Shown: piece after piece, positions 46,371 to 60,053 of the stretch
How positions within the stretch are numbered: position 1 is the first letter of the stretch
How the letters are laid out: each line of letters starts with the position of its first letter
Source: Castanea sativa
Taxonomy: Eukaryota > Streptophyta > Magnoliopsida > Fagales > Fagaceae
Reading direction: 5' to 3'
Assembly (NCBI RefSeq): GCF_040712315.1
Contig: NC_134022.1
Location: 4,960,001-5,024,000 of the forward strand
Length of the DNA: 64,000 bases
Position numbers and translations under genes: made by a program
Notes under the pieces: generated by a model
The model's input: only the letters and a program-made list of their open reading frames with translations
Database searches by the model: none
What the model was told of the DNA's origin: nothing

Positions 46371-47457
46371 AATAAAAATTAAGCTAAAATATTATTATGA
46401 AATTAATAAAAATAAAAAATATATAATAATTGAATTGTCATACAAAATGTACTATAATGTAAATTACAACTTAATTTACTGTCTTGATTGCTTTTAAAAA
46501 ATTATGTAGAATTCAAATTTCTTCCTCTATTTGTTTTTTAAATTATTTATAATTTGAGCTTACAATAAAAATATAGAGTTTGAAACTATGAAAGAGTCAA
46601 GATACGATATGGTAGGAACAAAAATTAGTGGAGGGATTGGATCATTAGGGATTTAATGCCTTGATAAGATAAGACATAAGTAATGTCTTTTTGGAAATTA
46701 TTCAAACCTAATGAGCTACTTTGGGTTTACATGTCATGAAAATAATGAATTTGATTTGAACTTAAAAAGTGATGTGACATGGGAAAAACTGAACTTCAAT
46801 TATTGTGAAACACCATAAGTACCATGAGTTAAGTTTCAAGTAAATATTATATTTATCTCTTTGATTATTTTAATTAACACACGTTTATCCCTTTTTCTTT
46901 ACAACATCTATATATTTTTATCAAAGGAGACAAATTAAAGTATTAGTATACTTTTTAGGATAATAACTACTGCACACAAAATACACACACTAATCTCTAT
47001 CTACACCAAAAACTGATTGACATTTTAGTCTGACGATAAAAAAGCTATTATTAAGAACGAAAGTTATAAATTGAAGTTCTCTTTAAAAAGAAAAAAGTAC
47101 ACACACCAATGTAGCGTACCACTTTACTCTCCCATCAATTCAACTTATGTCAATTTTTCAAAGTTAATTTTGTCAAGTGACATTTGTGTACACACACGCA
47201 TATAATTGAGCATGTGAAATAGACACATGAGTAAAAAGATTTCTAAGATAAATTTATTTTATTTTATTCCTTGTATGAAACGCGTGCATAGAAAAGAAAA
47301 GAGAGCACCCCCACTAACATTGGGAGGCCATTTGTTCACCTTGTATGGCTTTGTTGATTATCACGCGCACGGCCAAACTTAAGACACTTAAAAGAGAGAT
47401 TTGGTACACATGAGAAGCTTAATATTGTGTTGTAAAGTTGGGTATAGAGAAGCTTAA
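46371..47457. other. AT-rich intergenic DNA, no gene seen
   Basis: No frame, TIR or tandem repeat recognised. Confidence 0.4.
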
Positions 47458-47652
47458 AATTATTTGGTACATGCGAGAAGTTTTTAGTTTTTATGTACAA
47501 CTTTTTAAAATTTCACATTTTTTTTTTCATATTTTTTTCAATTTTTCAATTTTTTTCAAAGTACAAGTATACTTTAGCACACTTTCAATAAAAAGTTTTC
47601 AACAAAAATTTTTAAGCAAAACGCTAAATAAGTTGTTTTCAAACGAAAGTAT
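47458..47652. mobile_element. Tourist/Harbinger-like MITE
   Basis: The body contains 'aaagtacaagtatactttag', 'cactttcaataaaaagtttt' and 'aaaacgctaaataagttg', ending 'ttttcaaacgaaagt'. The element at 53329 carries the complement of the same phrases in the same order, so the two are copies in opposite orientation. Non-coding. Confidence 0.55.
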
Positions 47653-47659
47653 TAATTTG

Positions 47660-49530
47660 TGATGCGATCATCATGTCCTCTTAGTTTGATGTTCCTACTA
47701 ACCGATCCTTTTTATCAATTTATTGCTGTTTTGATCGATGATGACCAATTCCTTTTACACTCTGGCAGGATTTCTTGCTTGTACTATTGTTGATTGTTTG
47801 CATGTTTGTAGATTCCACATTACTATTTATCTCAATTTTATTTTTAAATAATTTTAGTTTCATTTTTAAAAATATAAATTAATTTTTAACTTTTTGTCTT
47901 ACATATGCAAATAAACTACTGAAAATAATTATTCCAAAATTCTCGAACCTAACTTATTCTTTTTATAAAATTGACAAGAAGCACATTGGCTAGATTCTCT
48001 TTCTAGAAGTGTGTTTTTTCTAATCTTTATTGGATCTGTCACTTTTTAGTTTATATGCCATCAAAGCGAGTTCCGTTCACAGTAGGCATCTTGGTTTGGC
48101 TCTAACTTATGGCCAATTTATACATACAGGTCTTTTGCATAGTTTAGACAATGAATTGTCTGTTTCTAATTCTAGGTCACTTATGGGCCTTCTGTGGTTT
48201 TTGAATTTTGTACACATTACAATCCCTTGTGCTCATGTGTGTTTGCTTTTAAACTAATTATTTTATACAAACGCATCTATCTGAAATTAATCAAATTATT
48301 GTGGGATTTGATATTATGCTTATTTTGCCAATCTTTATGTACCTAGTTAAAATTTCTCAATTCACATATGACCTCCACAGACGACACAAGTCATGTGACT
48401 CAAAGTTCAACTTGAGATTCGCTTCATACAGGACAATTCAATCCACTATTTGTCACAAAAGATTAAATAAACTAAGTTAGAGTTTTTACCTTACTTATCT
48501 CAATTATCATTCTGGAAGATTTTAGGTTTATATGCACTAACAATCTCTAAAATTTAATGTGTAAGCAATTTTGGTCCCTATAATTTAAATTTATTACTTT
48601 TAATCACTTAGTTGATGTGTTCAAATTAAAAACTGACACTTCATCACCTCATAACTAGAAACTAAAAACGACCACTTTAAATTTGTTAGGGGCCAAAATC
48701 AAATGCTTTCTATTTTTAGAAACAAAAAATGATCATTTTAAGTTTGTTAGGGACTAAAAACAATCACTTTGAATTTCAAGACCAAAGTTGCATATCGGCT
48801 TAGGTTTAAAGATAAATGATTTATTAATTTGGCCAAAACTTGTCACTCAAGTTTATCAACTTTTGGAATTGTTTAACAAATTGATTAAAGAAGTTTGAAT
48901 AGCCTAAATCGCTACCAAATTCGGTTCAGCTTGTTTCCTATCCAGCAGTTGACCTTGAATATTTCATACAACAACCCAAACATTTAACTTACTAATTAAG
49001 GATTGGTGACATGATCAACACTAGCTACTACATGGGCAGTCAGTCAGAAACATCAATTTCTAAAATAAAGAAGTAAAACTGTTTTTGCATTTCCTGGCAA
49101 ATATTTGTGAAATGGAGCTTTAAGTTAAATGTAAAATAAATTAATGAAATGCATGAGTGCATGGTATTAGAGAAATCTTCAGCCCACATATCTATAAATG
49201 AAGCAAACACGAAGTTGCTTATCATTAAATATTCAATAGCTTCTTACAAGAAATTTGTATGAAGGTGTTAGATACTAGGATTCTTCCACTGTCACTTCGA
49301 TGCTACAGGTGAGTTGACCGGCTATTAGAGAAATCAGCTCTTTTCCCAACCAAAAAAAAAATATTTTATTATTTTTCTGTTTTTTAGGTGAGATGGTTGG
49401 AATCGGTCAACCATATCTTCCTCTATTTCTAAAAATATATCAAAGAAGTAACCATTTATACTAATTCTAAATTCATTGAAATTTATAATGTCCTACTCTG
49501 TTGCTTTTGTTGTGTTAACATATGAACTAT
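47660..49530. other. Intergenic DNA with decayed repeats
   Basis: No gene seen. At about 48525-48800, phrases such as 'ttttggtccctataatttaaa' and repeated 'gaccactttaaatttgttag'-type text (two to three times) resemble a degraded Mutator-like terminus with small internal duplications. Confidence 0.35.
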
Positions 49531-49533
49531 TTA

Positions 49534-49739
49534 GAGAACGTTTGGATAGCACGTCCACGTCCACGTCTAGCCCCCTTTTTTTTTTTTCCAAGCGCATTTG
49601 TCACTGTTCATTGACTATGAACCGTGATTTTAGGCCAATGAACAGTATTTTTTGGGATGAACAGTACTTTTTACACATTAAAAAATTATTTTGGTACAGT
49701 GTTTTCAGTTTTCAGCAATAAGTTCTATTAAACAGACCC
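49534..49739. mobile_element. Tourist/Harbinger MITE with TTA duplication
   Basis: The left end is GAGAACGTTTGGATAGC, and the complement of the right end is GGGTCTGTTTAATAGAAC. It is flanked by TTA (49531-49533 and 49740-49742). The interior has 'gaacagtactttttacac' and 'ttttcagttttcagcaata', typical of this MITE type. Non-coding. Confidence 0.75.
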
Positions 49740-49989
49740 TTAATACTCCGGTCAATTTTAGTTTTCAATACAATAATTTGTCAAGAGTTTTGTAGTGACA
49801 AAAATTAAGGTTTGAATTCTACTCTCCCACTTGTATGTGTGTATATATATATATATATAATCATTTGCAACACCTATCTTAAACCACGTCCACCTTACCA
49901 TCCAAAATTATTGTCACGGATATCAAATTAGTAGGATGGTTAAATAATAGTGTCCTATTATGTCATAGGTATCCATATTAATTAGTATT

Positions 49990-50745
49990 TGTTAGATTCA
50001 TAGGTTTAGTGTTTGCAAACCATGTACAATTGTAAGTCTTGCTGAGCTATAAAGTGTTTTTTCTAGTCGAAGACGAAGACTCATGATTAGCTATGGAAAG
50101 AAGGGTTTCTGGATTTTCGACACCTTTTCGATCAATTGAAGGCTTTTGAAACCACTTCAATTGATTGAAGGCTTTCAACATCTCTTTGATCTATTGAGTT
50201 TTTCAAGTTTTGAAACCTAAAATTTCTGTATTTAAGAACACATTAGAGAAGACCAAAAGGAGAGAGAGAGAGAGAGAGCACTTTATCGCACAAATAAGAT
50301 CCAAACTCTATTTCTCTCTATTTCACCACCATACCAGTGTTCAAGAAGTAGACTTGAAGATGGTATTTTTGGATGTTAGATATCAAGGCTAAAGTCACAG
50401 TGTTACTACAAATTTGCTACTAAGAAGTAAAGCTTCAAGAAGTTTTGGAGTTGATCGAATGTTCCAGTTGTGAACATGGATGTGTCATTCGTGAAATCTT
50501 TCATATATTGAAGATTTCAAAAGTTCCGAAGCAGTAAAAAGTTTTTGTAGTAAGTTATATACAGATTGTAGAGTTTAGGTATAAAGATTTTATATTAAAT
50601 TGTAAAACTTCCCTTATAGTGGATTGTCTTTTTTGGAGAAAGTTTCCCCCGTAGTTTTTACTTAAGAACAATAGTTACCATATTGTGTGTTAATTATTTT
50701 TCTGCTGCTTTTTATTTTGTTTGCATAATATTTGTCATGTTCACA
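49990..50745 (+). mobile_element. Probable solo copia LTR
   Basis: It begins TGTTAGATTCATAGGTTTAG. It contains a GA tract (50256-50279), a transcribed-leader-like region and 'ggattgtcttttttggagaa' followed by 'agtttcccccgtag', a phrase I associate with the R/U5 region of plant copia LTRs, then a T-rich end near 'gtcatgttca'. No primer-binding site or gag follows and there is no second copy in the window, so it would be a solo LTR. A 5-bp target duplication was not found, leaving the ends uncertain. The 60-codon open frame inside is not a gene. Confidence 0.5.
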
Positions 50746-50759
50746 TCAATGTAAGGCTA

Positions 50760-53320
50760 TTCATAATTAGTTTAATTAACAAATTTTGGCCTTAAAATTA
50801 ACTTATATATATTAGGGGTCTAAAAATTGACAGTACTTCCCATTGCAATCAAATATGCTAATTTTCAAAATTTTACTACCGATTATTATGGGCAAGACAT
50901 GAGAAAGAAATCATAAACTAGGATAAAAAATTTATTATTTAAGGTCATCATCATCAACATGTTCCTGCTATACCAGCAACGTGCACCCCGAAAAGAAACC
51001 AAATGGGTAGCGAACCCATGGGATTGGTACTTCTATTCCTTAATTTTATTATGTTCTTATCCTTTAAGTTGAATTGGTTTACCAACCAAATACCCCAGTT
51101 GTTTCTCCATTCCTGCAGATTAGGGAACACTCCAAGGAGCCCCTGACGACTGAAAACAAATGTGTTTATATATAAATTAAAGACAATCTCAACTTACAAG
51201 GGAGGGTCATATGTATGTACAAAGTCACAAAACTATTTTCCAAATTAATCAAACTTAACTTCTAAATGAAGTTGATTCAAGATTCTAGTCAATCTCTTTT
51301 TTGATAGTCAATCTCACTAAGATAATCCCTTTTATTTTTTTATTATTCAATTTGGACCCTTGTGACAAGCAAATTATTATGGCATGGATTTGCTGTCCTC
51401 AAAAGCGGTTTCTTCCTATTCCAAACCAAATTAAAATTTTCAATTTAAAAACTTAGAAGGGTTGACGAGTTATTTTCTAAGACCTTATTATGGAATCTAA
51501 ATGGTTTGAGATTTGATATTTATAGTTAATAACTAGAGTAACGAGATTGTATACATTCAAGAGAATAGTTATTTACTTAAAAAATCATAAACAGTCGTGT
51601 TTTTTACTCATAAAAGAAGTAGGGGTAAAAATCAAACAAAAGGAAGAAGATAAAAGATAAAAGAAAGAAGGAGTAAATAATAATAATGGTGGTGGGTTTG
51701 AATTTGACTAGGGAAGGTGGTACTTGGGTCAAACGAGGGGGTTTGAAGTTTGAACCCACGGCCACGGTAGCCAGCAGCACACCACGCATGACTAATGCTT
51801 TGTGCGTGTTTCACACAAGCAGATTGAGTTGACTCCAAATACTACGGCGTTTTATATTTATAATTTATCAAAAGCCACATTTGGGTCCTACTTCTATAAT
51901 TGCTCTTCTGTAGGTCCTAACTCTTCAGGTTCGTGCCTTTGGTTCGGGTGCCTTATGGGGGTCCCTTCCTAAGTGCTTCCCTTGTGCCTTCTCTACCGTT
52001 GGATCCATCGTTCTTGATGAACATTGAATAGAAGGGAAATGTAATTTTGTTTACATCATCGTATAATAAAATATGAGTGCTACTTTTGTAGAGTGTTTTG
52101 TGATATTGAATTCATTGCGATCATGACACGCATTATGATTGCAGTAGGTTCAATGCACTGAAGGCACTCGACAAAAACCACGTACATAAAATTTGAGGTT
52201 TTCTTATTTAATAAATATGAAGAAGTAAATTTTTGCTTGTTCTCGAAATTTAATGTAACACATAGTCCAATTCATGTGAATGAGGGAAAACCCATAACCT
52301 TTTAAGATCAGATACACACTTTAATTGATCCAGTTGGTACATTGTATGGAGACAGTATAGTGGAAATCCAAACCAAGTAGATAAGTTTAATGGGTTAGGA
52401 TTTTTGTATTATTAGGCAAAATGTCTACTCTCATTATTAGTAGATCGCCATAATGCTTATGTCACTTTGCCACCTATTTTGTGTAGTGTTTAGCTACTGA
52501 GCGTGTGAGTTTAGAATTAATCAATATTTAAATTTGTTAAATGTTAACATCTAATTATTATGTTCTTAAAAATACATTACTTTTTTTTTTTGTATTTATT
52601 CATTTTTTCAAGGAAAAGAAACCATATATTTATACTTGTACGTATAGAAGAAGTTGCAATTATGAGTCAATAGTATGCTTTTAAATCATGATTTAATTGA
52701 GACTAAACATGAGTGGTTAATTGAAGTAGTTAGAACTTTCAACTTTGAAAGCCAGCCAAAGTGCAAAGTGAGTTTAAAGCACAGGGACAATTAGAAGTGG
52801 AGTGGTGGCATCCCAATTTTTGTGCACTATGAATGTGCATGAGTTTACAATAAATTACTCGAAGAAATAGATATGAAGACAGTAGTGTAGGACCAGGCAA
52901 GTTGGGAAGAGATGCATGTAGCATGACTTTATAGCCACGAAGGCCAAGCAAGTTGCTCCAACTATTTTTGTCACCTTCCTCTCTTTCGTTGTCAAAAGCA
53001 TACCAAGATTGCTACTGTCTACTCTGCCCAAATAACTTCTTGAACATCCTTAGGGTTGTGATTTGACAACAGAAATAAGATTTTTTTTTTTTAAAGCAAC
53101 TCGATCTGGATAACTCCAAGCTTCCCCCATATATAAACTGATACAAATCACTATTCAAGAAAAAAAGAAAAAAGAAAAAAAAGAGAAGATGACACAAAAT
53201 ATCATTGGAGTTTAGTGGCCTTTATAATTGTACATGAGATTTTTCTTTACTTGTCATGTTTCTGGATTTTTAATATATGAGGGAAGAAATATGCAAGTAG
53301 AATGGATTTTTATAGGACTA
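50760..53320. other. Intergenic DNA, no gene seen
   Basis: Mixed composition. A GC-richer stretch at 51700-51990 has short open frames on the - strand without domains. No TIR or tandem structure recognised. Confidence 0.35.
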
Positions 53321-53328
53321 GTGCATGC

Positions 53329-53514
53329 CGGTTGTTTCGAGAGTAGCTTATCTAGCTTTTTGCTGAAATTTTTTTGTTGAAAGTGTGTTAAAGCATATTT
53401 GTACCTTGAAAAAATTTGAAATAGTGAAAAAATATGGAAAATTTTTTTTTTAAAATTATACATAAAAATTAAAAATTGAAACTAATTAAAAGCTGAAACT
53501 AATGCCAAACGGGT
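53329..53514. mobile_element. Tourist/Harbinger-like MITE
   Basis: The left end is CCGGTTGTTTCGAGAGTAGC, followed by 'ttgctgaaatttttttgttg'. The complement of the right end is ACCCGTTTGGCATTAGTTTC. It is a copy, in opposite orientation, of the element at 47458. Non-coding. Confidence 0.6.
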
Positions 53515-55302
53515 TTTACATGTCAATGTTGTTTTTTTTGTTTTGAAGACATTTTAGTCCCAGCGTGATCTCCATTATTATAACATTATTGGAATAACTA
53601 TATTTCCAAAAAATTCCAAAGATATATGTAATACAAATTTAGTCTTATCGTTTACTTTAAATTCGGAAATTAAGAATATGTTAATCAATCATTATACAAT
53701 AACAAGTTGGAATTTGTAGAATACAAAAATGAATCAGGCTCAACTATTCACCGCTTTACAGTTATAATATCAATGTGGACAAGATTGTAGATTTTTTACG
53801 CTCCAGGTTGTGTCCTGAGAGGGTCACTCGCATATATATAGCACTGACAAGCAATTTAATATGATGTTTCAAAGAAACCCAAGTGAAATTGCAAGAATTC
53901 CTTCCAAGAAAATCCCCTGTAGACCAACTCTCTCCATTGAATAAAAAAGAAAGAAACTACATAGAAAATTACACGTAAAAGTTCATCGTCAATGGACGAA
54001 AGTGAAGGGAACCTAACCCATAGTAGGAATTTGCAGGGAAAAAAAATAGAACAATAAGAAAAATCGATTTCTGCCGTTCTTTTTGCTCTGTGAATAAAAA
54101 TAGAAAATAAAAAATAGAACTAACCCACTATAGAGATGCAAACTTTGCCATCACTGCATGCGTCATGAACCATGAAGAAGGGCTTATAATTAACTTCCTA
54201 TGCTTAGTGCCTTTTATCTTTAGGTGGCTTTGCGTCACTAAGTGCAATTGCATATCTTTTTAATTTCCAAGCTTGGTGCTTGAGACAACGCTATGGTGGC
54301 CTAGTGATCGGACCTTGGGCCAACAAGACTTCGCTTTCCGACTGTTTTGAGTTTGAGTCGCCTCTTCTCCACAAGTGAACGCGCGTTGATATTTGGATTT
54401 ATTTGGGATGCGCTTATTTTACTGAAACTAAATTTTTTTTACTGAAAGTATTGTAGATAAAAGTAAAAACTAACTGAAATAATACAATGAGACTCATAAA
54501 AGTATCAAAAAGTATAGTAGAGTCTATAAATAATAATACAAATAAGTTAAATAGTAAAATAAACTGACTTTTTAATCTGGAGTCAAATGCACACTTTATC
54601 TCCTTTCCAACTGTGCCCCAGACACATAAAGGATTGCCCCATACCTCATCTATGCATTTTTCTATTACCAAAAATTAGGTACTAGTAAATTGCAATTGTT
54701 ACCAAAAATCTGATGCGCCAAGTAGTGTGTCGAATTATTTTGTAAAAGCATGCATACATTGCTGGAATCCAACTTATTATTAGAACTTAAAGCATCGGAC
54801 AACATTGTCACATATATATTACTCTTTTTTTTAATTTAATTTAATTTAATTTTTTTTTTCAGTATAGCATGTTACTTTCTGAAAAGATAGGTATACATTA
54901 GGATGATTGGTAGTTAAGATTAAGTGAGATATTATGAATAGAATCTATAAAGATACCCAGATAGTTAGAAAGGTTGAAAACACGAATCACGATGCCACAT
55001 GCGCATGCATTGCCGTAGATTTATTGTGATTTTTTTAGATAATTCTTACATTTGGACCACTCTAACATGCATCTTCTTAATGGCAAGAGTAATTTATATA
55101 TTCCGAAACCCAGCTTTCTTCCATGATATAAGGGATCAAAAGCAAACTGTATTCGATTATTTGTGACTTCTTTAAATTGCAGTCATTCTTTGTTTGTTTG
55201 TTTGATCATTTGTGATTAGGTGTATGGTATTAATGTAATTGTATTGGGAAAATCATTTAATTATAAAAACATACACTTACAATTTCTTTTAGGTGTGTTT
55301 AA
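53515..55302. other. Intergenic DNA with a possible SINE fragment
   Basis: No gene seen. At about 54293-54375, 'tatggtggcctagtgatcgg' resembles a polymerase III A box and 'gttttgagtttgagtcgcc' a B box, suggesting the tRNA-like head of a degraded SINE. No tail or duplication confirms it. The block at 54407-54590 ('gggatgcgcttattttactg') resembles a decayed Tourist MITE. Confidence 0.35.
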
Positions 55303-55455
55303 GGGTCTGTTTGGCATGTGAGTTTTAACATAATAACTCACATTTTAAACAACATTACACGCATTTTTACACACTTTTTCACTCACACGTATATCAAAAA
55401 CACTTAAACAACATAACTCAAACAACATAACTCAAACTACATTACCAAACACCCC
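55303..55455. mobile_element. Tourist/Harbinger MITE
   Basis: The left end is GGGTCTGTTTGGCATGTGAG, the canonical Tourist start, and the complement of the right end is GGGGTGTTTGGTAATG. Preceded by TAA and followed by TAC. The interior is rich in 'aacataactcaaac' repeats (two in tandem, about 55410-55440). Non-coding. Confidence 0.7.
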
Positions 55456-56590
55456 TACAACTCTTAAAGATAAGTCCGTGAAATTTAAAGAAATGATTGC
55501 AAATTTATCCCACTCTAATCGTAGACACAAGACTTATAATACCCCAATAGTTATATTATAGTGGACCACTTGATTTTAAAAGTTCCTTTAGAAACTTGTG
55601 TTCTATGCCAATTACTTTATAGGTTCTCCACATAAACCTACTACGTACTTGGAGCCCTTAATTTAGGGTCATTTGCAAACTACGTAACTTAGTTTGGACC
55701 ACGTTTAACTAAAATTTTAAGAAGTTGAAAACAAACATAGTCAAGACTCAAGTCTATTGAAGAAATATTTACAATTTCGTGTCCAAATTGAAGGCTGCCT
55801 TCATTCAACAAAGAAATGGGCGGATTATCGTACATATTGAATACTGCATATGCTTGGGGTATTAGTCAAGCACTCAAAAAAAGACTTCACATTTTACCCA
55901 AAAATTTTAGGACCACAGCTTATTTTACGCACCTTGGTACAACTCTCCTATGTGGTTGATTGGCTAGTCGTGAGTGGTAGAAAAAAAAGTAATGAATTTA
56001 TGTAAAAATTATAGGTAGCCAGTTACAGTATGATACTTGTGGCAAAGTATGTGGAATGGGTAGTAAATCCTAGACTTGTTGCATTTTACCAGAAGTAAAA
56101 TATAGACTTACTATTCAGATAACACTTTCTATTCTTTGTTGGGACATTCAATTACAACTGAGGCGTCCATCGTTAACATTTATTTGGGCTTTGGAGCACC
56201 ATATTTTGCCCAAACTCGGCCCATTTTTATGTTTATTGGTGAAACTCACAACAACATTTTGCAATTTCCTTCTTTTTTTATCTTTTTTTTTTTTTGGTTG
56301 GAGTGGAGCATGTAGACACTGTGTCCCGCTATAGTATTGCAGTTAGATATAGAAACTCTACACTATTTCGAGGCCTAGTGTGGGTTTAGCCCAATATTGT
56401 GTTTTTTGTCATCGAAATTGTTTCACATATTTCAGCCCAATCGGCTATATAGAATCCAGTATTTGAGAGTTGGGACTTTACTTTTCTGCGCGTGGACAGT
56501 GCTGTGTCACAGCCCACTGTTTCACTGGCCCTCGCTCAACTTAACTTTCACAAGTAATCGAGTGGTCTTGAGCAATGTAGAGTATAATCC
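55456..56590. other. Intergenic DNA, no gene seen
   Basis: The 65-codon open frame at 56397-56594 has no recognisable domain. The segment is moderately balanced in composition ('gcgcgtggacagtgctgtg') but lacks splice-supported exons. Confidence 0.35.
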
Positions 56591-56594
56591 CTAG

Positions 56595-59140
56595 CCCAAT
56601 ATTTTAAGACTCGGACAATCTGGTTCATGTAATTGAGGCCCAAAATTAATTAGTAGAAGGATTTTATTTTATTATTATTATTTTTTTCTTCCATATGAAT
56701 TTGTAGAAGGATTAGTTAAGTGTTAAATTATCAACCTTAAAATTCATGGAACCAAAAAATTAGGAGGGGTGGGGGGTGGGAACCCTAAATTTGTTTTAAG
56801 GTGACTTAAATTCAGATATTCCAAATTTTATTTAACATATTTTAGAGTGTCTCACGCATGAGTGAAATAGTTTTGATAATAATAAAAATGACACCACACC
56901 ACCATGCATTGTTGGCACAACAGTCGTTCTACAAACTATAAGTTCTTGGGGATGGGGAGGGTAAGGACTAGGGTTGAGATTTTTTATTTTTAAAAAAAAA
57001 AAAAAAAAATTTGGACACCACTTTCCTTGTGTGTATGTGTGTGTGATATGTATGTTTCGATGAGAAATCTTATGTGATGATAGTTTTCTGTGTTATCCTG
57101 TGTTTGATAGTTTTCCAACTTATTTTAAAATTGCAACCAACCATAAAAAATAAAATAAATTTCTAAAAAATACTTTTTGAAAAATAGTTAATGTCGAAGC
57201 CAAAAAAAAAACGTTAGCAAGATTAATTTGTACTTGCATTTGGACTGCCCGACTAAGGTCAAATCTGTATGTTATCTATCGTTCTAATTATTGGCTAATT
57301 TTAACTGATGGTCTCTTTTTTTTTCTTTTTTTTTTAGGAGAAACAATAGTCAATTTGATCATGCTTAAAGGTAGCAAGTGTTTTGTATTTTATTATTTTT
57401 GGCATAAGCTATGAAGTTGAAATGTTGCATATTTTCAACTCTATAATTGGATGCTTATGACAATTTGTTCTACTAATTGTATAAAAGGGTATGCGACTTC
57501 GACATTCAAATGAATCCAATCTAAACTCCACAAAATAGGACGAGTTTGATAAAGACCAGATGATAACCAGACCTTCTGCTTATGACAGCATCCTTTAGGC
57601 ATGCTTAAGTCACTAAATTGTGTCTTTTTTGGTCATGCATTGATTTACCTTACAGCCTTAATTAATGAGCATGAAAGTCATATTTTGTGGCTACGCATGA
57701 GTTGATAAGCATCCTTTAGAACACTCGCATGAGTTGATAAATTATAGCAAAAGTTTAAATTTTAAACATCCAACTCTAAAAATTACCCGTATCAATTTCT
57801 GTAAACTTTTGTAAATTTAAATTGTTGGTAAAGTAACTAAGGTTATAAATGAGTCAAGCCGAATATCAAAAGTTCAAACTTGTTCATTTAGAATTTTTTT
57901 GAAATACGACCCAAACTTGAACTCATTACCAAATAAGATTTATGTTCAAGCTTGGCTTATTTTCTTGTCGAGCAAACTCGAGCTTGTTCATGAGTTACTT
58001 GATTAACCTGTTCTTTTCTTATATATTGTGAAACCATTACTAAAATGTTTTGCATCTTCACAATTTTATGAATTTTTACTACAAATAGATTGTTTATATA
58101 TATATTATCAATAAGCTACAAATAATAATTTAATATCATATGGATCTATTGGGAAACTTATACCATCTAATTTCAAGTCTATAGAAATATATTTATAGAC
58201 AAATATACATATAAAAATTTAATATTATATAGTAAAATTGAGTCTTTATGTTCACGAGTTTGTTCACGAACACATTATTATGTTTGAATTTAGCCCGTTT
58301 ATTAATTGAGTCTAAACTTAAGGCTTCAACATGGCTTCTTTTTAAAACAATTGATTATAAACAAGATTTTTCCGAACGTGCAAGATCCTAGGTTCCACAA
58401 TTCATTTGGGATTTTATTTATTTATTTAATTGCATTTTTATATATAAAAATAAATAGAAATAAATTAATTAAAACAAAGTAATAATTTATAATATGTCCA
58501 ATTATTTCTTATATTCTTCTATGTAATTGGGCATAAAAGTAAATTCAAGCAAATTATGATTTCCATCCTCTCACTTTTCTACTCAACCAAACAAATAAGT
58601 TTTATATTCTTCATTTTTCTTACCCTCCAACTAAACACATGGAGAGAAAATTAAAATATTTGTTATCTCTCCACTTTTTCATCATCTCCCAATTTTCTAT
58701 CTCCTACTTTTTCACCCCTTCAACTAAACAAAGCCTTAGTTTTGAAAAAAAAATTCCTATTGATTAGATAAAAAAAAACAAAAACAAACAAACAAACAAA
58801 CTAATTGGCAAAACAAAAAGCAACTTACAAGCAAGACTTTCCTGGCCCAGTTTTTTAAGACTCGATCAACTTAGTTACGCCTTGCAAGGTTCTTGTTAGA
58901 CTCGGCCGATTGAGGCCCAAGATTCACTAGTAGATCGTTTATAAACATGATATCCCTGGTCCAATATTTTAATATTCGATAAATTGGTAGCCCTTATTTA
59001 GCTAGGTTCATAAAATTTGAGGCCCAACATTCACTAGTACAATTCAATAAATTTTTTAAGAAAATATCACTAGTACATGGATTATTTAAATACTAATTTA
59101 ATTATTTTCAACCTCAAATTTATGGAACCAAACGATTTTT
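56595..59140. repeat. Three diverged copies of a short dispersed repeat
   Basis: The phrase pattern 'cccaatattttaagactcg ... caa..t ... ttgaggcccaa.attca/taat.agta' occurs at about 56595-56665, 58845-58935 and 58960-59035. The first and last copies are both followed by 'tcaaccttaaaattcatgga' or 'tcaacctcaaatttatggaa' plus 'accaaa'. The DNA between (56770-58840) is AT-rich with no gene. The pattern suggests remnants of one element broken up by insertions, or an old dispersed duplication. Confidence 0.5.
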
Positions 59141-59360
59141 GAAAGAATGAATCTTGTTAATTTAAGAAATATCTTTATATTATATCCTACAGTAACACTC
59201 TTTTTATTATCCATCCTCGTAATTTGTTAATACCAAAAAATTTTGAAATTGCCCTGGACCTTGTAATTTAGCCGCATTATCTTTTGAATTAAGATTTGAA
59301 TTTCTCTAATCTGTTTTGTAATTATTAAATCTTTTGAGAATGTAATTACGACAAAACAAA

Positions 59361-59745
59361 GTTTCTCTCCAAACTAGTTTGGAGAAAAACCTTTCAAACT
59401 TATCATATATCTTTTTTTTAGATGTGAATTTTGAAAATCTAACCGTTAAATTTCATGTTCCTTATGTTCTTAACATGCATATCAAATTTCGTTCAAATTG
59501 GATTTTATTTACTATTTGATCAATAAACTTATTTTTTATAGATAATTTTAGATTACAAAAACTTGAAATTTTAATATTTGTTTGATGACATAGCAATTAA
59601 TTTTTGATTTTCTTGAAATTTTGCAAGTATGAATAATATAATAAGAACATACAATCCAACGGTTAGATTTTCAAATTTCACACTCAATATAAAAATATTT
59701 GATAAATTTAAAGAATTTCTCTCCAAACTAGTTTGGAGAGAAACT
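59361..59745. mobile_element. Non-autonomous element with palindromic termini
   Basis: Both ends carry the palindrome TCTCCAAACTAGTTTGGAGA (59366-59385 and within 59716-59743). The right copy extends to a perfect 28-bp palindrome (59716-59743). The 330-bp interior has inverted arms ('aaatctaaccgttaaattt' on the left; the complement of 'aatccaacggttagatttt' on the right) and phrases shared with 14925, 40530 and 42470. No coding capacity. The superfamily is unknown to me. Confidence 0.6.
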
Positions 59746-60053
59746 TTTTCCATTACGAAATTGTGTATAAAATTCAGCATCTACACTTATTGACTAAGAT
59801 TTGTTTATTTCTCTAGAGATTTTTTTTTTTTTTATAGGAAAGGTAAGTTGACCTTTTCTTTTCTTTTGTTTCCTAGGACTTTTGTTTTTGTTTTGTTTTT
59901 TTGGTCAAATGGTAAAAAGACTTCTTGTTCGTGGTTTTCAATACTTTTGAACTGAAGACCACTACTTTAAACTGTTGCAAAAATATCATTAAGCTTGAAA
60001 ACCCATGATGTGACTATTGATTCCATTGTTTTACAAAAATATCTACATACAGT

